A stretch of 64,000 nucleotides of DNA from CALNYX01 sp942490925 (GTDB taxonomy: Bacteria; Chlamydiota; Chlamydiia; Chlamydiales; JAAKFR01), in contig CALNYX010000017.1 of the NCBI GenBank assembly GCA_942490925.1, positions 744,001-808,000 of the forward strand, written 5' to 3'. The translations under genes and the position numbers were made by a program. Shown here one piece after another: positions 24,781 through 34,335 of the stretch. Under the pieces are notes generated by a model that searched no databases, was not told the origin of the DNA, and saw only the letters and a list, made by a program, of their open reading frames with translations. The stretch's first letter is position 1. Each line of letters opens with the position of its first letter.

Positions 24781-27700
24781 ATTTATCTGGTCCCTTTATC
24801 AAACGTCCGGTGATGACCTCCCTTGTCATGATAGCGCTCATCTTTTTTGGCGTCTATGCCTACCGCCTTCTTCCAGTGAGTGATCTGCCTAACGTCGATT
24901 TTCCTACGTTGACAGTCACCGCCTCGCAACCAGGCGGCAGCCCCGATTACATGGCTAATTTGGTCACAACGCCCATCGAGCGTAATCTTGCAACCGTCTC
25001 GGGCTTAAATACCCTAACTTCTCTTAGCAAGCTTGGCCGCTCATCGATTGTGCTCAACTTTGATCTCGATGAGAACCTCGATGAAAAAGAAGTCGAAGTG
25101 CAAGCTGCAATCAGTAAATCGCTGCCTGATCTCCCTCCAATGCCCTACAACCCGACTTACGCACGCAACAACCCCGCGCTCGCACCCATTTTATTTCTCC
25201 TCCTCAGCTCGAATACCGCTACCATTGCAGAGCTACACGAGTACGCCTACAACGTTCTTTCACAACCAATTAGTATGATCAATGGTGTTTCAGAAGTCGT
25301 TCTCTATGCCAATGAATATGCTGTTCGCGTGCAAGCAGATCCTTTGAAAATGATGGCGCATCATCTCGACTTCAATGACCTCTCCCACTCTCTTGTGATG
25401 AGTAACCCCAACTTGCCTGCTGGGAAAATCCGTGGTCGATTTGATAACTACGTCATTGAATCCTACGGACAACTCTCTAGTGCCGAGCAGTATAACAACG
25501 TCATTATCAAAGAACAGGACAAAACTCCCCTTTTTGTTGGAGATGTTGCGACAGCTATCGACGCTGTCAATGAACGTGACCCCTTCTTCCGCTACTACTC
25601 ACAAGATAACATCCAAAATATGGTTGTACTCGGGGTGACACGCCTGCCAGGTTCCAATACCCTTGAGGTGATTCGCAACATTGAAGATGAACTCCCCACT
25701 CTTAGAAAAGGAATTCCTGCATCGATTGAATTTCAAAGCTTCTTCAATAAAGGCGAGAGCATTGTCGAATCAGTCCATGAAGTGCAGTTGACCCTCCTGA
25801 TAGCCCTCATCCTCGTTGTAGCCGTCATCTTCCTCTACCTCGGCAAATTCTACGAGACCATCATTCCAAGTCTTGTCCTCCCTATGACACTTGTTGCGAC
25901 ATTCATCGTCATGTACTTGCTCGGCTTTAACCTCGATAATCTCTCTCTTCTTGCGCTCACCCTCTCCATTGGTTTTGTCATTGATGATGCGATTGTCGTT
26001 CTTGAAAATATCGTGCGGCATGGAGAACTTGGCAAATCCCCTTACGCAGCAGCCATGCACGGTTCCAAGCAAATTGGAATTACTGTTATCACCATGACAA
26101 TTGCTCTTTCAGCCGTCTTCATTCCTTTCATTTGGATGCCAGGAATTTTAGGTCGCCTCTTTCGCGAATTCTCCGTCACACTTGTTGCAGCCATTTTCTG
26201 TTCTGGGATCATTTCTCTCACACTCAATCCCATGCTCTGCAGCCGTTTTCTGCGCGTTGCTTCCATAAAGAAGCAGAACCTTTCACAACGCTTCAACCAG
26301 AAGCTTGTCAACAGTTACATGACACTGCTCGAACATAGTCTCAATTGGAAAAAAATCACCGCTACTGCGGGCCTAAGCTGTTTTGTCTTCTCTATTCTGA
26401 TGCTCAAATTTTTGCCCATTGACTTCTTGCCACCAGCCAATCTCAACATCTTGCAAGGCCTCTCGCTGATGCAGCAGGGGTCGAGCAAATTCAACACCAA
26501 CGAGCACACAACAATCGTAGCCGATCGCCTTCAAGCCTTCGATTACCACAATGGCTTCCTGGCTTCTGGCGGCTTCCCTTCAGATGATCAATCTCGCTTT
26601 TTCATCAGACTCAAAGACGCTAGCGAACGCCCTTTAGCCGTTAACCTTGCTCGTCAACTCATGGCAGAACTTGCCGTTGTTCCTGGCATTAACACCTATG
26701 TCCGCCCCTATCCCTTGCTCAATTTGCAAACCGGAAATACCACAAGTTTTGGCGACTACCAATATACGCTCTATAGCCTTGATCGCGACAACCTCTATAG
26801 CTCGACTCAGCTCATGGAACAGCAGATGCACCAAATGCCCGAGCTCGTTGGTGTGAATAGTGATCTGCGCATGCAAAGCCCTCAGCTCAACGTCCATATC
26901 GATCGTGAACGTGCTGGCCTCTACAACATCGATGCACGCGCTATTGAAGCGACCCTCCAACACGCCTATAGCGGTGGACGCATTTCCACCTTCAACAAAA
27001 ATGGAGACCTGCACGACCTCATTTTAGAAGCCGATCCACGCTATAACCTCCTCTCAGATGATCTAGATCTCCTTTATATCAAAGGTGAACATGAGCAAAT
27101 GGTGCCGCTCAGTTCCGTTGCCAGCTGGGAGCAAACAGTTGGCCCAGCCAGCATCAACCATTTCAACACCTTTCCGTCGGCAACCATCTCTTTCAGCTTG
27201 AATAAAGGGGCAGCAATTGGTCCTGTAATCAAACAGCTCGATCATCTTGCGACAACCACACTTCCAGAAAACGTCATCGGCTCTATCCAAGGACAGGGAA
27301 AAGTTTTCGTTGAAACCTTCAAGGCAATGGCCTGGCTCACTCTTCTTGCCCTCTTTGTCATCTATATATTGCTTGGAATTCTCTACGAAAGCTTTGTGCA
27401 TCCACTCACCATTCTCTCCGGAATGCCCATTGCCGCGCTTGGTGGACTCATCACCCTTTGGCTCTTTAACGAACCCCTCTCCCTCTATAGCGCCATTGGA
27501 ATGATTGTCCTCATTGGGCTTGTGCAGAAAAATGGAATTATGCTCGTTGACTTTGCACTTGAAGAGCTTGAAGATCCCAATAAAACACCCCTTCAAGCTG
27601 TCAAAGAGGCATGCCGCTCCCGTTTTCGTCCCATTGTGATGACGACCCTTGCTGCGATGATGGGCGCACTTCCGGTAGCAATTGGATTTGGAGGTCAGGA

Positions 27701-27836
27701 GTCAACCCGCTCTATGGGACTTGTAATCTTTGGCGGGCTCTTTTTCTCCCAGCTTATCACTCTATTTGTCACACCGGTAATCTTCCTCTACCTACACAAA
27801 GTCCACGAGCGTCTCCTACGTAAGAAGCCAGCCTAA
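24777..27836 (+). CDS. RND-family multidrug efflux pump, inner-membrane subunit
   Basis: HAE1-type proton-driven pump of 1019 residues with 12 membrane helices and two large periplasmic loops. It begins LSGPFIKRPVMTSLVMIALI, typical of the MdtB/MexF-like branch. Proton-relay residues are present: the Asp pair in GFVIDDAIVVLENI (helix 4) and the Lys in IGLVQKNGIMLVDFA (helix 10). Porter-domain motifs include LPVSDLPNVDFPTLTVTA and GGSPDYMANLVTTPIE. Last gene of a complete tripartite operon. Substrates unknown. Confidence 0.95.
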   Translation: MNLSGPFIKRPVMTSLVMIALIFFGVYAYRLLPVSDLPNVDFPTLTVTASQPGGSPDYMANLVTTPIERNLATVSGLNTLTSLSKLGRSSIVLNFDLDENLDEKEVEVQAAISKSLPDLPPMPYNPTYARNNPALAPILFLLLSSNTATIAELHEYAYNVLSQPISMINGVSEVVLYANEYAVRVQADPLKMMAHHLDFNDLSHSLVMSNPNLPAGKIRGRFDNYVIESYGQLSSAEQYNNVIIKEQDKTPLFVGDVATAIDAVNERDPFFRYYSQDNIQNMVVLGVTRLPGSNTLEVIRNIEDELPTLRKGIPASIEFQSFFNKGESIVESVHEVQLTLLIALILVVAVIFLYLGKFYETIIPSLVLPMTLVATFIVMYLLGFNLDNLSLLALTLSIGFVIDDAIVVLENIVRHGELGKSPYAAAMHGSKQIGITVITMTIALSAVFIPFIWMPGILGRLFREFSVTLVAAIFCSGIISLTLNPMLCSRFLRVASIKKQNLSQRFNQKLVNSYMTLLEHSLNWKKITATAGLSCFVFSILMLKFLPIDFLPPANLNILQGLSLMQQGSSKFNTNEHTTIVADRLQAFDYHNGFLASGGFPSDDQSRFFIRLKDASERPLAVNLARQLMAELAVVPGINTYVRPYPLLNLQTGNTTSFGDYQYTLYSLDRDNLYSSTQLMEQQMHQMPELVGVNSDLRMQSPQLNVHIDRERAGLYNIDARAIEATLQHAYSGGRISTFNKNGDLHDLILEADPRYNLLSDDLDLLYIKGEHEQMVPLSSVASWEQTVGPASINHFNTFPSATISFSLNKGAAIGPVIKQLDHLATTTLPENVIGSIQGQGKVFVETFKAMAWLTLLALFVIYILLGILYESFVHPLTILSGMPIAALGGLITLWLFNEPLSLYSAIGMIVLIGLVQKNGIMLVDFALEELEDPNKTPLQAVKEACRSRFRPIVMTTLAAMMGALPVAIGFGGQESTRSMGLVIFGGLFFSQLITLFVTPVIFLYLHKVHERLLRKKPA

Positions 27837-27862
27837 ATAGCTTGTTCAAAAACCCTACTTCT

Positions 27863-27891
27863 GATAATCTGAAGTCATACTTTAGATTATC
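27863..27891 (+). promoter_or_regulatory. Inverted repeat upstream of the first DUF4143 ATPase
   Basis: GATAATCTGAAG (27863-27874) and CTTTAGATTATC (27880-27891) pair along 12 positions with one G-T pair, ending eight bases before the ATPase start. It could be an operator or a weak terminator of the efflux operon; no T run follows. Confidence 0.5.
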
Positions 27892-27899
27892 CAAAGCAC

Positions 27900-29063
27900 A
27901 TGTTTAAAAGAACCTTAACCACTCACCTACAAAAGCTAGCAAAGAAATACCCTGTTGTTACCCTGCTAGGCCCCCGCCAGTCTGGCAAAACAACTCTTGT
28001 GAAAGCTGCTTTTCCTGACAAGCCCTATGTAAACATGGAAGATGCTGAAAACAGGTCACTTGCAACTTTAGACCCCAAAAGTTTCATGCAAGCTTATCCT
28101 GGAGGGGCAATTTTAGATGAAGTCCAAAGAGTTCCACATCTTTTATCCTATATTCAAGTGCGAGTTGATGAATCAGAGCAAAAGGGAATGTTTATTTTAA
28201 CTGGGAGCCATCAAGCGCAATTGCACTCAGCCGTCTCTCAATCGTTAGCAGGCAGAACCTCCCTTCTAAGACTGCTTCCCATGAGCTTACATGAAATACG
28301 AGAGGCCAAGTTATCTACTCCCCTAGAAGAAGTCATTCTTAAAGGAGGTTATCCCAAAATTTACAAAGAGAATTTGCCGATTTCAAATGCTTATAGTAGC
28401 TACTTTCAAACCTATGTAGAACGCGATGTCAGACAGATTTTACAAGTAAAAGATCTTGTTCAATTTGAAAGATTTATCAAACTTGTGGCAAGCCGAGTTG
28501 GGCAATTGATCAACTATGCTAATCTCGCTTCAGATGTAGGAGTATCGGCAGTGACAATCAAAGAATGGATCGCTGTTTTGGAAGCCACCTATATCCTTGT
28601 TCGGCTAGAGCCTTACTTTGAAAATTTTGGTAAGCGCATAATTAAATCTCCAAAACTCTATTTTACAGATACAGGCCTTGCTTGCTACCTTCTTGGTATC
28701 GATACAGTAGAGCAATTAACCAAGGACTCGTTTTACGGAAATTTATTTGAGAATTGGGTTGTATTAGAATTGATGAAGGCACGCTATAACCAAGCAGCTG
28801 ATCCACGTCTTTATTTCTACAGAGATATTTCAGGAAAGGAAGTTGATTTACTCTTCCAACAAGGGAGCCACCTTATTCCAATTGAGATTAAAAGTAGCAA
28901 AACCTTCAACCCTTCCTTTTTAGAAGGACTACACTACTTTCATAAACAATCCCCTGAGAAAGCTGAGGGAGGCGCACTTATCTACCGAGGGGACCAAACC
29001 CAAAAAATTGGAAATTTTCAACTCTTGAATGCTGAAAATTGTTGCCTGAGCATAGAAACTTGA
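27900..29063 (+). CDS. AAA ATPase with DUF4143 domain
   Basis: Protein of 387 residues. An N-terminal AAA domain has Walker A GPRQSGKTTLV (about 24-34) and Walker B GGAILDEVQRVP, with ILTGSHQAQL as sensor region. The C-terminal DUF4143 domain has a winged-helix-like part and ends with a nuclease-like pattern SGKEVDLLFQ...PIEIKSS (a D...ExK arrangement). Function of the family is poorly known; it is common in genomes with many accessory genes. Paralogue of the convergent gene at 29139-30311. No strong ribosome binding site is visible before the ATG. Confidence 0.85.
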   Translation: MFKRTLTTHLQKLAKKYPVVTLLGPRQSGKTTLVKAAFPDKPYVNMEDAENRSLATLDPKSFMQAYPGGAILDEVQRVPHLLSYIQVRVDESEQKGMFILTGSHQAQLHSAVSQSLAGRTSLLRLLPMSLHEIREAKLSTPLEEVILKGGYPKIYKENLPISNAYSSYFQTYVERDVRQILQVKDLVQFERFIKLVASRVGQLINYANLASDVGVSAVTIKEWIAVLEATYILVRLEPYFENFGKRIIKSPKLYFTDTGLACYLLGIDTVEQLTKDSFYGNLFENWVVLELMKARYNQAADPRLYFYRDISGKEVDLLFQQGSHLIPIEIKSSKTFNPSFLEGLHYFHKQSPEKAEGGALIYRGDQTQKIGNFQLLNAENCCLSIET

Positions 29064-29138
29064 ACTCCTGTTTTTACGCTTCTGATATTCAGAGGAGTTT
29101 AAGTTCAAATGAGATTATAAACTTTTCAACCTATTTGA

Positions 29139-30311
29139 CTAGATGAACCCTTGATGTGCAAGAGAGCTCCAACCTAAAACATTTCCCTCTCGTCTTATTT
29201 GATTTTCTTCTCCACCAAAAATTAAATAAGCTTCTTCAAGAGAGATGCCTGATAACTTTGACCAATAAATAAGATCCTTAAAAAAATGTCGGTGAATCGT
29301 TGCTCCCGATTTAATTTCTATTGGCGTGATTTTACCAGCAGCTTCTAAAATACAATCGACTTCATGGCCACGATCATCTCTCCAAAAAAAACAATTCGGC
29401 TCTTTTCCTTGATTCAATCGCTGCTTGATTAAATCAGAAATTATTAAAGATTCAAACAAACTTCCTCTCAAATAACTTGTGATCAATTGACTTGGAGATT
29501 CAATTTGCAAGAGATGGCAGGCAAGCCCTGTATCGTGAAAATAGAGCTTCTTTGCCTTGATTACTCGCTTATTGAAATTCTTATAGTATGGAGGAAGCAT
29601 AAAAATGATAAAACTCGCTTCCAGTAGAGAGATCCATGCTTTTGCCGTATGATATGAAATTCCACAGTCCCTACCTAGGTCTGAAAAATTGATGATTTGA
29701 CCCACTCTTCCCGCGCATAATTTTAAAAACCGTTTGAACGTAGACAGGTCTGTGACGTTCTTCATTTGTCGTACATCTCTTTCTAAGTATGTGCGAATAT
29801 AGTTCATATACCAATCTGCAGGATCAAGGTCTTTCTGATAGACACGTGGATAAAACCCCTTAAAAATCAAATCATCCAATTCATTAGGAAGAATTTGAGA
29901 TCGATTGAGTTCTTTCAATGAAAGAGGAAGTAGATCTAAAATGGCAATTCTACCAGCTAGAGTTTGAGAAATCTTTTCATTCATTAAAAAATTTTGAGAG
30001 CCAGTAAGAATAAACCTCCCTTCACGTTGATCCTCATCAACATCTAACTGGAGATATGAGAATAGAGCTGGAGCATGTTGAACTTCATCAATGATCAGCC
30101 CTCCATTTTTTTGATACGACTTAAGAAAATAGACTGGATCAGAATTAGCTAAGTCTCTCTGATTCAAATCTTCCAAATTACAATAGGCATAACTAGAAAA
30201 ACTCTCTCTGACTAAAGTCGTCTTTCCAGATTGTCTAGGTCCTAAAACACCCACTACTGGAAATTTTTGAGCTAATTGAAGAAGTTTTTCTTTTAACTCT
30301 CTCTGATACAT
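29139..30311 (-). CDS. AAA ATPase with DUF4143 domain (paralogue)
   Basis: Protein of 390 residues, same architecture as its convergent neighbour: Walker A GPRQSGKTTLV, Walker B GLIIDEVQHAP, ILTGSQNFLM sensor segment, TYLERDVRQM, and a C-terminal GHEVDCILE...PIEIKSG nuclease-like pattern. The two share many motifs yet differ throughout, so the duplication is old or they were acquired separately. The 75-base gap between their ends contains complementary AACTCCT/AGGAGTT arms that may terminate both. Role unknown. Confidence 0.85.
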   Translation of the reverse strand: MYQRELKEKLLQLAQKFPVVGVLGPRQSGKTTLVRESFSSYAYCNLEDLNQRDLANSDPVYFLKSYQKNGGLIIDEVQHAPALFSYLQLDVDEDQREGRFILTGSQNFLMNEKISQTLAGRIAILDLLPLSLKELNRSQILPNELDDLIFKGFYPRVYQKDLDPADWYMNYIRTYLERDVRQMKNVTDLSTFKRFLKLCAGRVGQIINFSDLGRDCGISYHTAKAWISLLEASFIIFMLPPYYKNFNKRVIKAKKLYFHDTGLACHLLQIESPSQLITSYLRGSLFESLIISDLIKQRLNQGKEPNCFFWRDDRGHEVDCILEAAGKITPIEIKSGATIHRHFFKDLIYWSKLSGISLEEAYLIFGGEENQIRREGNVLGWSSLAHQGFI

Positions 30312-30329
30312 GTCACACCTAAAATTCCT

Positions 30330-30393
30330 GATTTCTAATTTACACTATATCACACATCAAAATATTGCGCAAATTAGAAATGCGATTTCTAAT
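30330..30393 (-). promoter_or_regulatory. Repeated half-sites upstream of the second DUF4143 ATPase
   Basis: ATTTCTAATTT (30331-30341) and AAATTAGAAAT (30371-30381) form a perfect 11-base inverted repeat. A third copy of GATTTCTAAT follows at 30384-30393. They lie within 85 bases upstream of the ATPase start, so they may be operator half-sites. Confidence 0.5.
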
Positions 30394-30458
30394 AAACAAC
30401 CACTGAAGGTTCTAAAAAACCTACTTTTCGTGACATTTATGAAAGATAGAGGCGGAAA

Positions 30459-31769
30459 TCAGCTAAGAATAGGATACATCAGAAGATAGGCGCCGATGCC
30501 GGCAAAGTAGCCAATCAGAGCTATCCATGAGACTTTGCGCATGTACCAGATAAAATCGACCTTCTCAATCCCCATAAACACAACGCCAGCAGCAGAACCA
30601 ATGATCAGAATACTTCCTCCTGTTCCCGCAGCATAGGCAATGAGCTGCCAAAGCACCGAATCAACAGGGAATGTCTGCACATCATACATTCCCATCGTTG
30701 CAGCAACCAGGGGAACATTGTCAACAACACTCGAAATCAAACCGATGATAACTGCCGTAATATTCTGACTCGGAACGGTTTTCTGTAGAAATTCAGCCAA
30801 TTTTTGAAGAAGACCAGCCGTACCTAGTGCATCAATTGCCAATAGAATCCCCAGGAAGAAAAAGATCCCCGACATGTCGATCTTTGTCAAAATATGGGTG
30901 ACTCGCAGATGCCAGCGCTCTTCTCCAAAGCGATAGTGCATGATATCTGTGATGAGCCAAAGAAGTCCAAGGCCAATGAGTGCACCCATAAAGGGAGGCA
31001 CGTGTAAAAAAGCTTTCCATACAGGAATCATCAGTAGAGATGTGAGCCCTAGAAAAAAGACACGACGAGCCCCAGGCTCCATCGGCTGAACATGGAAATG
31101 TCCCTCTTCACCATTCTTTCCTTTGATCATGAATGTCGCTAAAATTCCCGCTACTAGGGCATTGACAACACTTGGGATAAAGAGAAATTTCATCGTCTCC
31201 CAAGTGGTGATTCGATCATGAATCCAAAGCATTGTAGTCGTCACATCACCAATAGGAGTCCATGCTCCACCAGCATTCACAGTGAGGACTATAACTGATC
31301 CAATAAGCCATCGATCTTTTGCCTCTTTCACCATCTTGCGCAGCAACGAGGCTACAACAATCATCGAAGTCAAGTTATCGAGCATTGCCGACATAAAAAA
31401 TGAAATAATAATCAAGTACCAGAGCATCTTGCGCTTAGAAGAGGTGTAGATCAAATCTGTCACCATCTTAAAGCCGTGATGCGAATCAACCAATTCCACA
31501 ATCACCATCACAGCCAGCAAGAAGAAAATGATCTGAGCAACATCATAGATCTGCTCAGCCATTGCCACTGAGGAGATCATGGTCTGGGTCTCTCCGAAAT
31601 AGAGAAGCCAGCAGACGACAGACATCACAAGGGCAACAGCCGCTTTATTCACATGTAGGAAATTTTCGAAAATAATGGCCAAATAGCCGATGGAAAAAAA
31701 TATGATCAATTCTGTGTGAAGCATCTGCGGCGCATCATACAGATTCTTGAATGAAAATGCAATTGACAA
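30459..31769 (-). CDS. nhaD: NhaD-type Na+/H+ antiporter
   Basis: Inner-membrane sodium/proton antiporter of 436 residues in the ArsB/NhaD superfamily, with about 11-12 hydrophobic helices. Characteristic segments include SAMLDNLTSMIVVASLLRKM, NAGGAWTPIGDVTTTMLW, and SSVVDNVPLVAATMGMY, each with polar residues buried in helices. Corresponds to C. trachomatis CT857. Divergent from sulP, sharing an upstream region of about 80 bases. Helps sodium and pH balance, probably during intracellular growth. Confidence 0.9.
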   Translation of the reverse strand: MSIAFSFKNLYDAPQMLHTELIIFFSIGYLAIIFENFLHVNKAAVALVMSVVCWLLYFGETQTMISSVAMAEQIYDVAQIIFFLLAVMVIVELVDSHHGFKMVTDLIYTSSKRKMLWYLIIISFFMSAMLDNLTSMIVVASLLRKMVKEAKDRWLIGSVIVLTVNAGGAWTPIGDVTTTMLWIHDRITTWETMKFLFIPSVVNALVAGILATFMIKGKNGEEGHFHVQPMEPGARRVFFLGLTSLLMIPVWKAFLHVPPFMGALIGLGLLWLITDIMHYRFGEERWHLRVTHILTKIDMSGIFFFLGILLAIDALGTAGLLQKLAEFLQKTVPSQNITAVIIGLISSVVDNVPLVAATMGMYDVQTFPVDSVLWQLIAYAAGTGGSILIIGSAAGVVFMGIEKVDFIWYMRKVSWIALIGYFAGIGAYLLMYPILS

Positions 31770-31851
31770 CTCATTTAAAAATGAGTGAAAATAATGGGAG
31801 TCTCTGATTAACTATTCCAGTGGTCATTTTGCCAAAGGTTTCATTAGGAAT

Positions 31852-33558
31852 ATGAACCCCGCTTCTTCCTTCCAAGAACGCATGAAAGCGTTCATTCCCA
31901 AGTCGATACAGTGCTTCCGCGAAGGTTACTCCCTGCGCTCATTTTTCAAAGATATTTTTGCTGGGATTAATGTCGGATTCATTGCATTCCCCCTTGCCAT
32001 TGCAGTCGCTATCGGTGCGAACATCGATCCCGAGCATGGCCTATTTACTGCTGTCGTAGGTGGCTTTATCATCTCACTTCTAGGTGGGAGTCGTGTTCAA
32101 ATCGGTGGGCCAACGAGTACTTTGATCGTCATTCTCTATGGAGTCATGGTTCGCCACGGCTTCGAAGGGATTTTGATGGCCTCATTTATGGCGGGAATTA
32201 TTCTCATGCTATTTGGAATCACTGGGTTAGGAGCTTACATTCGTTATATCCCCTATCCAGTAGTGGCAGGCCTGACTACTGGAATCGCCATTGTGATTTT
32301 CTCCTCCCAATTCAAAGATCTTCTTGGTTTACAAATGGGAACAGTCCCAGTAGATTTTGTCGGCAAATGGCAATCTTATTGGGCTCATATGAAAAGTTTC
32401 AATCCGATGTCGATCATGATTGGTGGCGGCTCACTTGTAATCATGGCCTATTTCAGACGCTTCAAACCGAAAATTCCTGGGGCAATTATTGCCATTGTAC
32501 TCACCGGAACGCTTGCATGGGTCTTCAAGCTCAATGTTGAAACTATTGGAAGCAAGTATGGTATGCTTGCTCGTACCTTGCCACACCCATCTCTTCCCTC
32601 TTTTGCATTTCATGAAATTCTCGATCTTGTACCTGATGCACTTACAATTGCTATCTTGGCGGGGATTGAGTCTTTACTTTCTGCAGTCGTTGCAGAAGGG
32701 ATGACTGGATGGCGTCATCAATCCAACTGTGAGCTTATGGCTCAAGGAATTGCTAACATTGGAGCAAGTCTCTTTGGAGGCATGCCAGCTTCAGGCTCTC
32801 TCACGCGCACCACCTTGAATGTCAAATCTGGAGCGACAAGCCCAATTAGTGGGATTATTCATGCGGGGGTGATCTTTCTATTGATGTACATGTTTGCCCC
32901 CTTTATGAGTCGCATTCCCCTTGCAACTCTTGCTGCAGTCTTGATCATGATTGCCTGGTCAATGAGCGAAGTGCGCCACTTTCTCCACCTGCTCACCGCG
33001 CCGCGCAAAGATGTCCTTGTCCTGCTCACCGTTTTTACGCTAACCGTACTCATTAATATCACTGCTGCTGTTCAAATCGGAATGATTTTAGCCGCTTTTC
33101 TCTTTATGAAACAGATGAGCGATCTCTCCGATGTCATTTCAAATGCGCGAACCCGTGAAGACTTGGAAGATCCTGATGCGATCTCTTCTCAAGATGTACC
33201 CGAAGGAGTCGAAGTCTTCGAGATTAATGGTCCCTTCTTCTTTGGGGTTGCTGACCGTCTTAAAAATCTTCTTAATGATTTTGAACGCCCTCCCAAAATT
33301 TTTATCCTACGGATGCGTCGTGTTCCAGCAATTGATGCCTCAGGAATGCACGCACTCGAAGAATTTTATATTGAGTGCCACAGACAAAAAACACTCCTCC
33401 TTCTCTCTGGGGTAAAGGGCGCTCCGTTGCGTGATTTGAGACGTTTTCACCTCAATCAGCTGATTGGTGAAGATCACATTTTTTCACACATTAGCTCCGC
33501 GATTGAGTTTGCGCGCGAGATGCTCCGCATCGAGAAATTCAAACAAGCTATGCGGTAG
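31852..33558 (+). CDS. SulP/SLC26-family anion transporter with STAS domain
   Basis: Inner-membrane anion permease of 568 residues. The N-terminal two-thirds holds about 12-14 helices with the family motif FIAFPLAIAVAIGANIDPEHGLFTAVVGGF and GASLFGGMPASGSLTRTTLNVKSG (each broken by polar turns). The C-terminal 140 residues form a STAS domain (VFEINGPFFFGVADRL; RVPAIDASGMHALEEF). Substrate may be sulfate, bicarbonate or a dicarboxylate; not decidable. Corresponds to CT856. Its end overlaps the convergent gene by 11 bases. Confidence 0.92.
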   Translation: MNPASSFQERMKAFIPKSIQCFREGYSLRSFFKDIFAGINVGFIAFPLAIAVAIGANIDPEHGLFTAVVGGFIISLLGGSRVQIGGPTSTLIVILYGVMVRHGFEGILMASFMAGIILMLFGITGLGAYIRYIPYPVVAGLTTGIAIVIFSSQFKDLLGLQMGTVPVDFVGKWQSYWAHMKSFNPMSIMIGGGSLVIMAYFRRFKPKIPGAIIAIVLTGTLAWVFKLNVETIGSKYGMLARTLPHPSLPSFAFHEILDLVPDALTIAILAGIESLLSAVVAEGMTGWRHQSNCELMAQGIANIGASLFGGMPASGSLTRTTLNVKSGATSPISGIIHAGVIFLLMYMFAPFMSRIPLATLAAVLIMIAWSMSEVRHFLHLLTAPRKDVLVLLTVFTLTVLINITAAVQIGMILAAFLFMKQMSDLSDVISNARTREDLEDPDAISSQDVPEGVEVFEINGPFFFGVADRLKNLLNDFERPPKIFILRMRRVPAIDASGMHALEEFYIECHRQKTLLLLSGVKGAPLRDLRRFHLNQLIGEDHIFSHISSAIEFAREMLRIEKFKQAMR

Positions 33559-34303
33559 TGTGTTGGTCTATAATTGCACTCCAGGACTTTCCCGAGCGAA
33601 GCTGTCCTTGGACATCGAATCCGTTCTGTAGAATGTTCCTCAAAAGAGAAGGCGTTTGCTCAAGTAGGGTTGCCTGATCGGCAGCGGGAAAAAGCGCAAA
33701 TGATATAGCATAGTCAGCAACCACCTTTAAAACATCCTCATGGACTTTGAGAATTGTAGAGAGAGAATATTCAATGTTCAGCAGAGCAGTAACACCACGA
33801 CTACAAGATAGCAGCTTCTCTTTAGCTACGCGCGGGAGCTGACTCAACAAATCATAACTTACCCCTTGAGACATCAACTCAACTAACCCTACAAACTGGC
33901 TACACAAAAAGGCTTGTTCCTCAGTATTCCCAATCAAGAGATAGCTGATAGCACTCTCAATTGTCTGCCAATCGAACCCTTTTTGGCGCGCAGCAGTCAC
34001 TTCTTCTTTATGCGTCAGAATAAAATATTGCACGATTGGCATTTGGCCCGGACGAATCTCCTGAGTCTCCAAATCACTCTGTTTACGACGCACAAACTCA
34101 ACGATCAACTGATCAATTCGATTACGAATAGCGCGTTGACCTGACAAGTCTCTCAACCAACCATTTAAGGGAAGATTGGACCCTCCTGTATTCACTGCTC
34201 TCAACAAAGAATTAATGAGGGCGATTTGTTCGGTTGATTCGGAAGGCTGTAACCTATTTAGATAATCTCTGAGCTCTCGCAAGGTCGAAATAGAAAATGC
34301 CAT
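33548..34303 (-). CDS. Helical protein with ~31-residue repeats (unknown)
   Basis: Protein of 251 residues, no signal peptide. Residues from about 145 carry units such as GVSYDLLSQLPRVAKEKLL followed by SCSRGVTALLNI (31 residues in total), a degenerate second unit, and weak flanking ones. The spacing and pattern (G-V-S-aromatic, Leu pairs, G-V-T-A-L-L) match the repeats of the protein at 54147-55376, so the two may share a repeat family. Sits between sulP and fumC, which are adjacent in C. trachomatis, so it looks like an insertion. Possible effector; unproven. Confidence 0.6.
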   Translation of the reverse strand: MAFSISTLRELRDYLNRLQPSESTEQIALINSLLRAVNTGGSNLPLNGWLRDLSGQRAIRNRIDQLIVEFVRRKQSDLETQEIRPGQMPIVQYFILTHKEEVTAARQKGFDWQTIESAISYLLIGNTEEQAFLCSQFVGLVELMSQGVSYDLLSQLPRVAKEKLLSCSRGVTALLNIEYSLSTILKVHEDVLKVVADYAISFALFPAADQATLLEQTPSLLRNILQNGFDVQGQLRSGKSWSAIIDQHTTA

Positions 34304-34335
34304 TGCCGAACATCCTCACAAAAAATGCTATTCTT

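Noticed and set aside
25770..26072. Acidic 100-residue minus-strand frame inside the RND pump gene
   Set aside because: Shadow of membrane-helix codons; strongly biased composition and no start signal.
27063..27596. 177-residue minus-strand frame inside the RND pump gene
   Set aside because: It lies wholly within a certain coding region and reads as the complement of transporter codons.
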